Shown in pieces: positions 34,419-44,984 of a stretch of DNA of 64,000 nt (positions within the stretch are counted from its first letter, which is position 1; each line of letters starts with the position of its first letter). The notes under the pieces were generated by a model. That model saw only the letters and a program-made list of their open reading frames with translations, searched no databases and was not told the origin of the DNA. The translations under genes were made by a program, and so were the position numbers. The stretch covers positions 620,001 to 684,000 of the forward strand of contig NZ_CP032482.1 of assembly GCF_003600645.1 (NCBI RefSeq). The letters run 5' to 3'. This DNA comes from Yersinia rochesterensis (GTDB taxonomy: Bacteria; Pseudomonadota; Gammaproteobacteria; Enterobacterales; Enterobacteriaceae).

Positions 34419-35726
34419 ATGATCAAAACAGAAGATTACCCGTTAAGTCGAGTTCCACAGGATAAAAGAGTGTCACTTTTCAGTGTTGCTATCGTTTATA
34501 TGGGTGCGCTGACTTCGCTGGATCAATTCATGCTTGGTGCAGTACTGGGTAATTCTATGGAGTTAGCCGATGCTTTTATCGCGCTTTTCATCGCGAGCAT
34601 AATATTTTGTGTGGTGACCTATGGCCTTGGCATGGCAGGTATGCGTGAGGGGATCTCTGGCAGTCTTTTGGCCCGTTGGTGTGGTTTTGGGCGCTTGGGA
34701 TCGGCACTGGTCGGGATCGTCGTCGCAGTCAGTCTGCTTGGTTGGTTTGGTATACAGAATGCTATTTTCGCCAAATCCCTGGATTTCGCTTTGGGCCATA
34801 AACTGGGCTTTAATTGGGCTGCAATTTTATCCGGTAGTCTGTTGACGATATTGGTAGCCTTTGGTTTTAAGGCGTTACGCATAGCGGCTCGAATTGCTGT
34901 ACCGACGTTCATTTTACTGGTGATTTATATCACCTTTAAAATTCTAACTGAGCATAATATTTCTGATATCAATCAGTTGACAGCAGCAGGCGACACTCTG
35001 TCTATCAGTGCGGGTATCACCATCGTGATGGGAGGAGCCATCATGGCGAGCTTAGTGACGCCTGACCTGACGCGTTATTCCAAAAATGGTAAGCATGTGC
35101 TGGGTGTGATATTTATTGGCATCATAGTGGGGAAGTGTGCGGTCAACGGCTTGGCCCTCCTGATTGCTAAGGCTCTGGGTACGGCAGATGTTGTTAGCAT
35201 TATGTCTCAAACCGTGGGGGTCACGGGCCTGCTGGTGGTCGTATTTTCTACGTTGAAAGTCAATGATCTCAACCTGTACTGCTCATCACTGGGTATTGTC
35301 AATGCAGTCGAAGGGCTAACCGGTAAGAAACTGAAATATCTCTCAACTACGCTAGTGATTGGAGCGCTGGGAACCACGCTTTCCGTGTTAGGTATTTTGG
35401 ATCGATTCATTGATTTCCTGAGCCTGCTAGGAGTGGTGCTTCCACCGATTATTGGCATCATGCTGGTGGATTATTATGTGCTGCGCTCCCATCGCAAAAT
35501 TCTGGATAAAAGTCGAGATGAAGGGAAATTACCTGATGAAAAACAAACGCCTGTCATTGGCTGGGTTGCGATTATCGCCAGCATAGTTGGCAGTGTTGTT
35601 GGGCTAGTGACCGAGTGGGGGATCCCAACCATCAACTCATTAGTTACTGCTAGCTTTATCTACTGGGCGCTCAAAGTAGTCGTCAGTCGTAATCAAAAGC
35701 GGCTTGAATCGGAAGAAACGGTTTAA
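34419..35726 (+). CDS. NCS1-family permease (CodB-like), copy 2
   Basis: 435 residues, same length as copy 1 and collinear throughout, with the same start MIK-x-EDYPLSRVPQDKRVS. Most of the gene differs at many third positions, yet the last roughly 280 bases are almost identical to copy 1. Substitutions in the middle (for example KILTEHNISDINQL against STLSGHNLNEIIQL) lie in a predicted loop between membrane helices. The two may have diverged in specificity or expression. It is preceded by a regulator-tail fragment and has GGGACA before its ATG, a weak site. Confidence 0.85.
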   Translation: MIKTEDYPLSRVPQDKRVSLFSVAIVYMGALTSLDQFMLGAVLGNSMELADAFIALFIASIIFCVVTYGLGMAGMREGISGSLLARWCGFGRLGSALVGIVVAVSLLGWFGIQNAIFAKSLDFALGHKLGFNWAAILSGSLLTILVAFGFKALRIAARIAVPTFILLVIYITFKILTEHNISDINQLTAAGDTLSISAGITIVMGGAIMASLVTPDLTRYSKNGKHVLGVIFIGIIVGKCAVNGLALLIAKALGTADVVSIMSQTVGVTGLLVVVFSTLKVNDLNLYCSSLGIVNAVEGLTGKKLKYLSTTLVIGALGTTLSVLGILDRFIDFLSLLGVVLPPIIGIMLVDYYVLRSHRKILDKSRDEGKLPDEKQTPVIGWVAIIASIVGSVVGLVTEWGIPTINSLVTASFIYWALKVVVSRNQKRLESEETV

Positions 35727-35750
35727 TGTTGCGGTGAATAATATAAATCC

Positions 35751-35775
35751 TCCCCCGATGTGCGGGGGAAATTTA
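35751..35775 (+). terminator. Hairpin after permease copy 2
   Basis: TCCCCC (35751-35756) and GGGGGA (35764-35769) form a GC stem followed by AATTT; the T run is weak. Confidence 0.5.
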
Positions 35776-35806
35776 TTGATAATCAATCGACTGTTTTGCT
35801 CAAGAT

Positions 35807-35875
35807 TTAATAATCCCGCTTTCTCCTTTTTAGTGCCGCAATAATATCTGCCGGATGCCAGTCTTGTTTATCCAT
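35807..35875 (-). pseudogene. Truncated Ner/Nlp-like DNA-binding protein
   Basis: The minus-strand frame starts MDKQDWHPADIIAALKRR, the characteristic opening of Ner/Nlp (SfsB) HTH proteins, but stops after 22 codons, before the helix-turn-helix. A ribosome binding site GGAGAG is retained. Confidence 0.65.
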
Positions 35876-35990
35876 AATATTTATCTCTCCATGTGATGTG
35901 TTCGGGGGGGCACCCCATAGCCATTCCCTCCCACACCTGGCATAGTTAGCTCATTCAATAAGGCGGTTCACTCATTCTGGATGGCGATGT

Positions 35991-36755
35991 ATGGCGGCGG
36001 CAAATCACTGGACCCGGGATCAACTGTTAGTGGCATTTACGCTGTATAGCCAAATTCCTTTTGGCAAATTACATTCCAAGAATCCCGATATTATTCATTA
36101 CGCTGCATTAATTGGCCGAACACCCTCGGCATTGGCGATGAAATTAGTTAATTTCGCCAGTTTGGACCCCTTTATTATCGACTCGGGCCGAAAAGGGCTG
36201 AGTGGTGCATCTAATGCAGATCGTGCCTTATGGCTGGAACTGAATGAAAATGCTGAAGTTTTTGAGCAGCAATGTCAGCAGGCCATAGGCCAGTTAGAAA
36301 AACCGGTGACCAAACTCTTTGATAGCGGTATTAAAGATTTCAGTGGCAAAGAAAGAACCGCCATTATTAAAGCGCGGGTTGGCCAGCAGCTATTTCGTAA
36401 AAACGTATTACAAGTTTATGAGAGCCGCTGCTGTATTACGGGGTTAGAAGAACCTGCATTATTAATTGCCAGCCATATTCGCCCCTGGAGCCAGGGTGCA
36501 GAGCATCGGCTTAATCCCAGTAATGGCCTCTGCCTGTCGAGCTTGCATGACCGGGCTTTTGATCAGGGATTAATAACCTTTAATGAACATCTGGAAATGG
36601 TGTTATCTCCTCAGATCAAAAAACTCAAAAGCAGTATCAGTGAAGAGAATTTCGCTAAATATGAAGGGCGAAAACTGCGGTTACCGATTCAGTTCTTCCC
36701 CGATGAAGGGCAAATGGCCTATCACCGCCAGAATATTTTCTTAAGCGGTAGATAA
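35991..36755 (+). CDS. HNH endonuclease family protein
   Basis: 254 residues. The C-terminal part has an HNH nuclease core: CCITGLEEPALLIASHIRPW (about 145-164) followed by NPSNGLCLSSLHDRAFD (about 173-189), matching the HNH_2 pattern with C-x2-TG, SHI and the N...H-D-x-x-F-D end. The N-terminus (LVAFTLYSQIPFGKLHSKNP) resembles a DNA-binding region found in related putative restriction nucleases. No methylase is adjacent, so it is either a modification-dependent nuclease or a stand-alone enzyme. Its ribosome binding site is weak. Confidence 0.8.
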   Translation: MAAANHWTRDQLLVAFTLYSQIPFGKLHSKNPDIIHYAALIGRTPSALAMKLVNFASLDPFIIDSGRKGLSGASNADRALWLELNENAEVFEQQCQQAIGQLEKPVTKLFDSGIKDFSGKERTAIIKARVGQQLFRKNVLQVYESRCCITGLEEPALLIASHIRPWSQGAEHRLNPSNGLCLSSLHDRAFDQGLITFNEHLEMVLSPQIKKLKSSISEENFAKYEGRKLRLPIQFFPDEGQMAYHRQNIFLSGR

Positions 36756-36835
36756 ATACCCAGTAAAAATATTCATCCTGAACCGGTGAAAAAATAAAAA
36801 CATATTTATCTCCGATTAGCTGGCTATCTCAGTAT

Positions 36836-36861
36836 AAAAAAAGCGCAGCCGCAAGCTGCGC
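36836..36861 (-). terminator. Terminator of yjjA
   Basis: GCGCAGC (36843-36849) and GCTGCGC (36855-36861) form a perfect stem; on the minus strand it is followed by seven T residues. Confidence 0.8.
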
Positions 36862-36880
36862 TCGGTTATTCCTCATCCCG

Positions 36881-37363
36881 TTATTTCAACAAGAATGACT
36901 GACCCTGTTTCAGCACTAAATCGCAGGCCTTAGTTTTAATTTTTTCGGTGATTTGCTCACTACCCAGGTCATTCAAATTCAGTTGCTTTCCTTCACCGGT
37001 TTTCAGCAATCCACCGAGGCCTTCCTGATAGTCTTGGCTCTTGGCATTCTCAGTGCTGGTGATGCCCAATTTACTCATCAATTGGTCTTTAATCGCTGTA
37101 GTGCCATTGGCCGACAATACATTATTTTGCACACAATATTGCAAAATACCGGCAGCATTGGTCATGGTGCTGGCGCTGAGGGCTTTATCGCCGCCATTGA
37201 GTAAACCGGTCAGTGATGACAGTGAAGATGAGCTGTCGCCTGATTTACTGTACTGATCTGCGGCACTTTTTACTGAGTCTAATAAGCTGTTGGCGTTAGC
37301 AGAACTGGCTAACAGAGTGCCGGAGAAAGCCAAAGTGAGCATGAGGCGATGAGTCATATTCAT
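36881..37363 (-). CDS. yjjA: YjjA-family (DUF2501) periplasmic protein
   Basis: 160 residues with a Sec signal peptide (MNMTHRLMLTLAFSGTLLAS, cleaved near residue 24 after ANA). The mature part is Ser-rich near the start (SGDSSSSLSSLTGLL), then helical with YCVQNN and ACDLVLKQGQSFL, which supply two cysteines. This matches the DUF2501 family, of which E. coli YjjA is the type; its function is unknown. It has its own terminator and is separated by about 280 bp from the lsr operon end. Confidence 0.85.
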   Translation of the reverse strand: MNMTHRLMLTLAFSGTLLASSANANSLLDSVKSAADQYSKSGDSSSSLSSLTGLLNGGDKALSASTMTNAAGILQYCVQNNVLSANGTTAIKDQLMSKLGITSTENAKSQDYQEGLGGLLKTGEGKQLNLNDLGSEQITEKIKTKACDLVLKQGQSFLLK

Positions 37364-37599
37364 AGAAACTCCTGTTTACGGTGGGTATTACAGCACCGAG
37401 TGAGCAATACCGTCATTATTATCTTCGGCACTAAGAATAACGCAAAGCAAACATTTTATTGATAGGTGTTATCTGATAACGCGGATATTGCTGGTATTGA
37501 TCTTCAACTTATTAGCTCGCCGATAATAAACCTCTACTAAGCGCAAATTGAGTATTTTATTGAGCAGAATGTTTTTATTGAGCAAGAAGTAAGAAACAA

Positions 37600-37637
37600 G
37601 AAATAGAAGAAAGGGCAGCGCGAGGGAGCCGCTGCCC
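37600..37637 (-). terminator. Terminator of lsrACDBFG operon
   Basis: GGGCAGCG (37613-37620) and CGCTGCCC (37630-37637) pair perfectly; on the minus strand the hairpin is followed by the T-rich TTTCTTCTATTTC. Confidence 0.75.
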
Positions 37638-37644
37638 GGATGGA

Positions 37645-37935
37645 TTAAGGCATCAGGCAATTAAAGACAGTTTTCTTGCGCGGGCCGGTCATCAACCCCT
37701 CTAGCTCTTCGACACATTTTAGATAATGGGCCGTTTTCTTATGAGCGGCGACCGCGTGTTCATCAACATAAGCTTCATAGATATAAAAGCGTGTTGGGAT
37801 AGATGCATCCTGCAAGACATCAAAACGCAGGTTGCCCGGCTCTTGGATCGAACCCAAGTGATTAGCGCGGAAAACCGCAATAAACTGCTCAACTTTGCCA
37901 TCTTTAACATTAATTTCGACGAGGGTGACATGCAT
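37645..37935 (-). CDS. lsrG: Phospho-AI-2 isomerase/monooxygenase-fold protein LsrG
   Basis: 96 residues, ABM (antibiotic biosynthesis monooxygenase) ferredoxin-like fold: [40 protein letters not shown] and [21 protein letters not shown] match LsrG. LsrG converts phospho-AI-2 (P-DPD) to its isomer, the substrate for LsrF, helping end the quorum signal. It is the last gene of the operon, 43 bases after lsrF. Confidence 0.95.
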   Translation of the reverse strand: MHVTLVEINVKDGKVEQFIAVFRANHLGSIQEPGNLRFDVLQDASIPTRFYIYEAYVDEHAVAAHKKTAHYLKCVEELEGLMTGPRKKTVFNCLMP

Positions 37936-37978
37936 ACCTTTCTCCTTGTCATCATGGGCCAGTTAACGGCCAGCTGAC

Positions 37979-38854
37979 TCAACCTTTTTCATGTAAAAAC
38001 AGCTTATAGGCCGTTTCTGCATTTTCATTTTTATGCACCACGGCATGAACCGCTTTCAGCATGGCAATCGGGGCGTCTGATTGGAAGATATTGCGGCCCA
38101 TATCCACCCCAGATGCGCCCTGATCAATCGCCTGATAGCACATTTCCAGCGCATCCCGTTCCGGGAGTTTTTTACCACCCGCTATCACGATAGGCACCGG
38201 GCAACCGGCAGCAATGCGCTCAAAGCCACTGTCGACATAATAAGTTTTAATCACCTGAGCGCCCATTTCTGCGGCGATACGGGTCGCCAGAGAGAAATAA
38301 CGCTGGTCGCGCGCCATATCTTTACCCACCCCCGTCACTGCCATGGTCGGCATTCCGTAGCGAATGCCCTGGTCGACTAACTGGATGATATTTTTAATAG
38401 ATTGATGCTCGTGCTCGGTGCCAATGTAAACCTGTGCTGCCACGGCACAGGAGTTGAGCCGTAGGGCATCTTCCATTGCCACCGCCACCGCTTCATTGGA
38501 TAAATCCGTCAGAATTGAGTTTGCGCCAGAGGCGCGCAGTACAATCGGGCGATTGGCCGCGGCGGGCACGATGCTGCGCAAAATGCCACGAGTACACATT
38601 AAGACATCGGCATATTCAAACAGTGGGGCGATATTGATATCAATCCGCTCCAGACCGGTGGTCGGCCCCTGAAAATAGCCGTGGTCAAATGCCAGCATCA
38701 CTGTGCGGTTAGTTTTCGGATTAAAAATCCGCGCCAGACGAGATTGCATCCCCCAATCCAGCGAACCGCAGCCTTTAAGTGTAAATGCAGGATTTTGCTG
38801 GGGTACGCCAATACCGAAATCCTTACCGTCTTTGATATCGTCTAAATCAGCCAT
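37979..38854 (-). CDS. lsrF: 3-hydroxy-2,4-pentadione-5-phosphate thiolase LsrF
   Basis: 291 residues, the length of E. coli LsrF. It has a class I aldolase TIM barrel with [19 protein letters not shown] near residue 54 and the active-site lysine region [10 protein letters not shown] near 205. The enzyme transfers the acetyl group of the phospho-AI-2 isomer to CoA, yielding DHAP and acetyl-CoA and linking the signal to central metabolism. It has an ATG start with a GGGAGTAATG-type site, and the gene lies 56 bases after lsrB. Confidence 0.95.
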   Translation of the reverse strand: MADLDDIKDGKDFGIGVPQQNPAFTLKGCGSLDWGMQSRLARIFNPKTNRTVMLAFDHGYFQGPTTGLERIDINIAPLFEYADVLMCTRGILRSIVPAAANRPIVLRASGANSILTDLSNEAVAVAMEDALRLNSCAVAAQVYIGTEHEHQSIKNIIQLVDQGIRYGMPTMAVTGVGKDMARDQRYFSLATRIAAEMGAQVIKTYYVDSGFERIAAGCPVPIVIAGGKKLPERDALEMCYQAIDQGASGVDMGRNIFQSDAPIAMLKAVHAVVHKNENAETAYKLFLHEKG

Positions 38855-38910
38855 CTGTCATTACTCCCTTAGGTCTGTTTAGACCCGCCGGTAGGGGCGG
38901 GCCGCCGAGA

Positions 38911-39981
<1,071 letters not shown>

Positions 39982-39998
39982 TCAATAAAAACAACAGG

Positions 39999-40994
39999 TT
40001 AATTAACGATTTTTCTGCGACGTTGCAGCCATTCATAAATCAAATGCCGATGCAGGCTAATGGATCGCCCGACCACCACCAGAATCAGCAATGCGCCAGA
40101 CAGCGCACTGGATATCTGGTTGGGCGTGCCAATCATTTGCAGGCCTTGTTGCAAGTAACCCACCAGTAATACCGCCAGTGCCGTGCCGAGGATGGAGCCG
40201 GATCCACCATAGATATTGGCCCCGCCCAACACCACGGCGGTGATAGCAGGCATCAGGAATGATGCCCCTAAATCAGATCGTGCCGAGCCGAAGTAAGAAA
40301 CTAACAGCACCGCGGCAATGGCGGAGGCCACGCCGGTCAAGGCATACAAGATGCATAAGGTACGTGCGACGGGCAGGGCGTTGTATCGTGCCACCCGGCT
40401 GTTTTGCCCGATAAGAAAAACATTACGGCCACTGTGGGTGCGGTGCATCAGCAACCAGAACAGCAACACGCAGACCATAAAGATGACCAGCGGCACCGGC
40501 AGGCCGAATAAAGTTTGATTGGCGAAATCGGTAAAGGCGGTTGGGAAGCCACCGATGCCTTCATAACCGGTTGTGCCGGAAATACCGGATAACAACAAGG
40601 CGCTGCCGCCGAACAGGTACATGGTGCCGAGGGTGATGACCAGCGGGTTGACGCCGGTATACAGAATCAGTCCGGCGTTAATCAAACCGCAGAGTGCGCC
40701 CACCGCCAGTGTCAGCGGGATAGCGAGGCTCATCGGAACGCCCGCTTGAAACATCACTCCGAGGAATATTGAGCACAAGCCAATAGTGGAGCCAAATGAG
40801 ATATCAATGCCGCCACTGACAATCACCATGGTGAGCGGCAGGGCGACGATGCCGATGCAGATAAAATCACTGGTACTGAACAGCAGCACATTGATGTCCC
40901 ACATGCGCGAATTGGATAAACCAAACAGCCCAATTTCCAACACTAACAAGGCGGCCAGTGTCAGCTCCCATCCATAACGCCGGTAAATATTCAT
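39999..40994 (-). CDS. lsrD: AI-2 ABC transporter permease LsrD
   Basis: 331 residues, about 9-10 membrane segments, of the RbsC-like branched/sugar permease family; the [21 protein letters not shown] segment near residue 52 and the cytoplasmic coupling loop [19 protein letters not shown] near 250 are typical. Its ATG overlaps the lsrC stop by four bases. It forms the membrane channel with LsrC and is energised by LsrA. Confidence 0.95.
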   Translation of the reverse strand: MNIYRRYGWELTLAALLVLEIGLFGLSNSRMWDINVLLFSTSDFICIGIVALPLTMVIVSGGIDISFGSTIGLCSIFLGVMFQAGVPMSLAIPLTLAVGALCGLINAGLILYTGVNPLVITLGTMYLFGGSALLLSGISGTTGYEGIGGFPTAFTDFANQTLFGLPVPLVIFMVCVLLFWLLMHRTHSGRNVFLIGQNSRVARYNALPVARTLCILYALTGVASAIAAVLLVSYFGSARSDLGASFLMPAITAVVLGGANIYGGSGSILGTALAVLLVGYLQQGLQMIGTPNQISSALSGALLILVVVGRSISLHRHLIYEWLQRRRKIVN

Positions 40995-42055
40995 CGTGCC
41001 GCCTCCTTCTTAGTAAATGATTTACTACTCGGTGCTTTGTTATTGTTCGGTTTCGCTTTCTTATCCGGAGCAACCGGGCGGGCGGTAAAGCGGGCATATT
41101 TCTGTTGGCGAATATTGCGCTCGACGGCGCAACGCAGGCGGCCATCGAATACCAGCACCGCCAACAGCACCAAGCCAGCGATAAAGTCATTCCACCACGC
41201 CGGTAGGCGCAGCAGCACTAACACGCTGTCGATTTGTGTCAGTAAATAAGCCCCGAGGATCGCGCCAATGATGGTGCCGGTGCCGCCGAGCAAGCTGATG
41301 CCGCCGAGAACACAGGCGGCAATGGCTTTCATTTCCAGGCCGCTGCCGGTTTGATTGGGAATAAAGCCAATTTGTGAGGCGAACACAATCCCCGCCAGAG
41401 CCGCCATCACGCCATTCATCGAGAAAGCAAAAATACGAATGCTATCAGTGCGGATCCCCAATTGGCGTGCGCCCTGCAAGTTATCGCCGGTCGCATAGAA
41501 GCTGCGGCCAAAGGCGGTTTTACCCAGCAGTAAAGCCATGGACACAATCAACAACATAATCAGCCAGCCAATGGGTGAGATGGAAAACAGAATTGGCGTC
41601 GATAGGCTTTTGAGGTCAGCGGGTAGCCCCTCAATCCATTTACCGCCGGTCAGCAACAGCATCAGGCCGCGATACAACCCCAATGTGCCCAGTGTGGCGA
41701 CAATCGCCGGAATGCGCAGCCAGGTCACCAGGATGCCATTAAACAAACCGGCCATCATGCCGACCAGCAGAGCAAACAAGCAAGATAGCGCCAGCCCGAA
41801 ACCGGCATTGAGCGCCATGCCGACTGTCACCGCACACAAGCCGGTGATTGAGCCGACGGAGACATCAATATTGCGGGTCAGCATCACCATAGTCGCGCCG
41901 ATCGCCAGCAGGATCAGGATCTGTGCGCTACTGAAGATCATGGTGAAAGTTTGCAAATTGAAGTAATTACGATCAATCACACCGAGCAGGGCAAATAAGG
42001 CGAGGATCGCCAGCAGGGCGGTGCCTTCGCGATTGTTTTGAATGAATTTCAACAT
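40991..42055 (-). CDS. lsrC: AI-2 ABC transporter permease LsrC
   Basis: 354 residues with the same family features as Lsr[21 protein letters not shown] near residue 58 and the coupling loop [20 protein letters not shown] near 245. The C-terminal 35 residues are a Lys/Asn/Pro-rich tail ([20 protein letters not shown]) that appears longer than in E. coli LsrC. It overlaps lsrA by seven bases, indicating tight coupling. Confidence 0.95.
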   Translation of the reverse strand: MLKFIQNNREGTALLAILALFALLGVIDRNYFNLQTFTMIFSSAQILILLAIGATMVMLTRNIDVSVGSITGLCAVTVGMALNAGFGLALSCLFALLVGMMAGLFNGILVTWLRIPAIVATLGTLGLYRGLMLLLTGGKWIEGLPADLKSLSTPILFSISPIGWLIMLLIVSMALLLGKTAFGRSFYATGDNLQGARQLGIRTDSIRIFAFSMNGVMAALAGIVFASQIGFIPNQTGSGLEMKAIAACVLGGISLLGGTGTIIGAILGAYLLTQIDSVLVLLRLPAWWNDFIAGLVLLAVLVFDGRLRCAVERNIRQQKYARFTARPVAPDKKAKPNNNKAPSSKSFTKKEAAR

Positions 42056-43626
42056 GATACGCCCTCATTTTCAGCAGACTGATGGGCATCGGTCTGATGT
42101 TCACCAAAAGCGGCCTGTTCACCAAAAGATAAGTGCATAATGGTGTCGACATTCATTGCACTGCCCTCCAGCGCGCCACTGATTTCCCCCTGGTGCATGA
42201 CCAACACGCGATCCGCCATTTGCACCACTTCTTCCAGATCCGATGAGATAAAAATGATCGCCACATGCTGCGAGGCAATGCTGCGGATCAATTGATAAAT
42301 ATCACTGCGGGCCGACACATCCACACCACGGGTCGGTTCATCAATAATCAGTAGCAGCGGGTTGGCTTCCAGACATTTAGCAATCAGCAGCTTTTGTTGG
42401 TTACCACCGGATAGCGTCCGAACCGGCTGTTCGAGGTGACTAAATTTGATGTTTAGCGCGCGGCGATAGCGCTCCAAAATAGCGGCTTCCTGCGCCGGAT
42501 GAGTCCATATCCCTTGGTTGCCCTGAGTGAGCGAACAGACATTCCAGCTCAGCGGGGCATCCAGATAGAGGCCGGAGGCCTGCCGGTCTTCTGGCAGATA
42601 AACCAGGCCGGTTGCCAGCCGATTGACGGTTTTCATGGCGGTGATGTCTAGCTCTTCCAACATAACGCGGCCACTGCTGGCGTGCCGTAAGCCATAGAGC
42701 GTTTCGGCCAGCTCGGTTCTGCCCGCGCCGACTACCCCCGCCAGCCCGAGAATTTCACCGGCGCGCACCTCAAAAGAAATATGGGCAAAGCCCTCGCCGC
42801 TCAAGTCGCTCACTTGTATCACCGGCTGATTGGATTGCGCCCGTGCTTGCGAGCGGCGGTTACCGGGCAGCTCGAGCCATAACTTCTGGGTATCGGTTAA
42901 TTCACTGTTTTTAGCTTGCGGAGTCATCGCCTGAATAATGGCCTCGGTGGAGAAATCAGCGGTCGCGCCACTCAGGGCCATCCCGCCATCGCGCATCACA
43001 CTGACCCAATCTGCTAATTGGCGAATTTCCGGCAGTTTGTGGGAGATAAACACCACCCCGACCCCTTGCTGCAATAACATTTTGATTTGGCTAAATAAAC
43101 GGTGAGTTTCCGCGGGTGTTAGCGAGGCGGTGGGTTCATCAAGAATCAAAATATGCGAGTCGCGCATCAGGCCGCGCATGATCTCGACTAACTGCTGGTC
43201 AGCCACATCCAGCGAACCGGCACTGACCGACAAATCTAAATGGCAGCCCAAACTGTGCAGCAACTGCGCCATTTTCTTTTTATCAGCCTGATGTTTCGGC
43301 AAGCGGAACAGAATGTTTTCCTGAACCGACAAATTAGCGAACAGCATGGGTTCCTGTGGCACCAGATAAATACCGAGCTGGTGGGCCTTGGCTGGAGTGA
43401 GGTTGGAACAAAGTTGCCCATCTATTTCAATAGTGCCGCTGTCGGGAGGCAGCACACCGGCGATGATCTTCATCAGTGTCGATTTCCCCGCGCCATTTCC
43501 GCCGAGCAGGGCATGAACCTGACCCGGTAGCAGAGTAAAATCGATACTTTTCAATACCACGACGCCGGAAAACTGCTTGCTGATACCACGAACCTGGAGC
43601 AGGGGGGACGGATTAATCTGTGGCAT
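42049..43626 (-). CDS. lsrA: AI-2 ABC transporter ATPase LsrA
   Basis: 525 residues with two ABC domains in tandem, as in RbsA-type ATPases. Domain 1 has Walker A GGNGAGKS near residue 45 and Walker [12 protein letters not shown] near 165. Domain 2 has signature [10 protein letters not shown] near 410 and [12 protein letters not shown] near 432; its Walker A is the degenerate GVVGAGRTE typical of this group. The start at 43626 (MPQINPS) is preferred over 43692 because GGGAGC lies just upstream and family proteins begin here. First gene of the operon, divergent from lsrR. Confidence 0.95.
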   Translation of the reverse strand: MPQINPSPLLQVRGISKQFSGVVVLKSIDFTLLPGQVHALLGGNGAGKSTLMKIIAGVLPPDSGTIEIDGQLCSNLTPAKAHQLGIYLVPQEPMLFANLSVQENILFRLPKHQADKKKMAQLLHSLGCHLDLSVSAGSLDVADQQLVEIMRGLMRDSHILILDEPTASLTPAETHRLFSQIKMLLQQGVGVVFISHKLPEIRQLADWVSVMRDGGMALSGATADFSTEAIIQAMTPQAKNSELTDTQKLWLELPGNRRSQARAQSNQPVIQVSDLSGEGFAHISFEVRAGEILGLAGVVGAGRTELAETLYGLRHASSGRVMLEELDITAMKTVNRLATGLVYLPEDRQASGLYLDAPLSWNVCSLTQGNQGIWTHPAQEAAILERYRRALNIKFSHLEQPVRTLSGGNQQKLLIAKCLEANPLLLIIDEPTRGVDVSARSDIYQLIRSIASQHVAIIFISSDLEEVVQMADRVLVMHQGEISGALEGSAMNVDTIMHLSFGEQAAFGEHQTDAHQSAENEGVSC

Positions 43627-43865
43627 CAGTAGCTCCCGCGATGTGAACAAAAATAAATTAAAATTAAAAGTGTTCAAAAAAGATAGCCGCATAATCCCAT
43701 TTATGGCGTAATCAAGATCACAAAATCGTGAATAAAAAAATTTAAATTAAAATATGTTCAAATGTGTCATTTAAGCTGTTAGCGTAGTTACCAATTCAGA
43801 CCGTGGATTTCTGATCGATGATGAATTAATGAAGAATGGAAAAGCGGCAATAGGGATCGCGGCTA
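43627..43865. promoter_or_regulatory. Divergent lsrA/lsrR promoter region
   Basis: An inverted pair TGAACA (43644-43649) and TGTTCA (43671-43676), plus another TGTTCAAA at 43755, are good candidates for LsrR operators. A CRP-like site CGTAA-N6-TCACA lies at 43707-43722. Control of lsr by LsrR and cAMP-CRP is established in E. coli; the sites here are inferred from sequence. Confidence 0.5.
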
Positions 43866-44843
43866 ATGATGAAAGAAAAACTTATGTCGTCCAACGATGA
43901 ATACAAATATCCGGGTAATAGCATGAGTGAAGAGGAACTGCTCGCTCGCATTGCGTGGTTTTATTATCACGATGGCTTAACACAAGGGGATATTGGCGAA
44001 CTGCTGGGGCTGACCCGATTGAAGGTCTCCAGATTGCTGGAGAAAGGCCGTCAGTCTGGGGTTATTCGGGTACAGATCAATTCGCGCTATGAGGGTTGTC
44101 TGGAACTGGAAAACGCGCTGCAACAGCATTTTGACCTCAAGCATATCCGCATTTTGCCGTCACTGGCTGACCTCAGTATTAGCAGCCGGTTGGGGATTGG
44201 TGCGGCACATTTATTGATGGCATTGATACAACCGCAGCAGCTATTAGCGGTCGGTTTTGGCGAAACCACCATGTGCGCCTTGCAGCATTTGAGCGGCTTT
44301 ATTGCCTCTCAGCAGGTGCGTTTAGTCACTCTTTCCGGTGGGGTGGGGTCTTATATGACGGGGATTGGGCAGCTTGATGCGGCCTGTCAGGTCAGTATTA
44401 TCCCTGCGCCGTTGCGGGCTTCCAGCGCTAAAGTCGCTGAAACATTCCGCCAGGAAAATAGCGTGCGCGATGTGATGCTGGCGGCGTGTGCAGCGGATGT
44501 CGCCGTGGTGGGGATTGGCTCGGTCAATCAACAAAAAGAAGCCACTATTTTGCGCTCTGGCTATATCAGCGAAGGTGAACAGCTGATGTTTAGCCGCAAA
44601 GGTGCCGTGGGCGATATCCTCGGTTACTTTATGCAGGCCGATGGCGCGCTGGCCGCAGATATGCAGATTCACCAGGAATTAATCGGTATTTCGCTGACAG
44701 ACTTGACCAACATCCCGACAGTGATTGGGGTCGCGGGTGGCGTTGAAAAGTCAGAGGCGATTGTTGCAGCGCTGAAAGGCCAGTATATGAACGCGTTAGT
44801 GACGGACGAATTGACGGCAAGAGCTATTATCAAACTGATTTAA
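43866..44843 (+). CDS. lsrR: lsr operon repressor LsrR
   Basis: 325 residues, SorC/DeoR-type. The N-terminal HTH ([36 protein letters not shown], to about residue 62) is nearly the same as E. coli LsrR, and the C-terminal sugar-phosphate-binding domain contains [18 protein letters not shown] and [11 protein letters not shown]. Phospho-AI-2 releases it from DNA. The start could be 43866 or the nearby in-frame ATGs at 43869 and 43884. It is transcribed with lsrK, away from lsrA. Confidence 0.95.
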   Translation: MMKEKLMSSNDEYKYPGNSMSEEELLARIAWFYYHDGLTQGDIGELLGLTRLKVSRLLEKGRQSGVIRVQINSRYEGCLELENALQQHFDLKHIRILPSLADLSISSRLGIGAAHLLMALIQPQQLLAVGFGETTMCALQHLSGFIASQQVRLVTLSGGVGSYMTGIGQLDAACQVSIIPAPLRASSAKVAETFRQENSVRDVMLAACAADVAVVGIGSVNQQKEATILRSGYISEGEQLMFSRKGAVGDILGYFMQADGALAADMQIHQELIGISLTDLTNIPTVIGVAGGVEKSEAIVAALKGQYMNALVTDELTARAIIKLI

Positions 44844-44912
44844 TTGGCTATTTTACTTACCGGTTTGAGGTTGAGCAGTGCTCAATCTGACCGCGACAAT
44901 CACGCCAATAGT
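44842..44912. repeat. Short copy of palindromic intergenic repeat between lsrR and lsrK
   Basis: It shares an ATTGGCTAT start, CAGTGCTC and CAATCTG core words and an ACGCCAAT end with the longer unit at 46575-46701 on the other side of lsrK; the centre is deleted here. Confidence 0.55.
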
Positions 44913-44984
44913 TTTTATTTTTTCGAGAAAAAGCAGTAGAGGACAGATTTATTCATAAATTTAGATAAAACAGAGGATAGCGTA

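Noticed and set aside
37469..37660. 63-codon minus-strand frame after lsrG
   Set aside because: It overlaps the operon terminator hairpin and lsrG end, and its composition is what AT-rich non-coding DNA gives.
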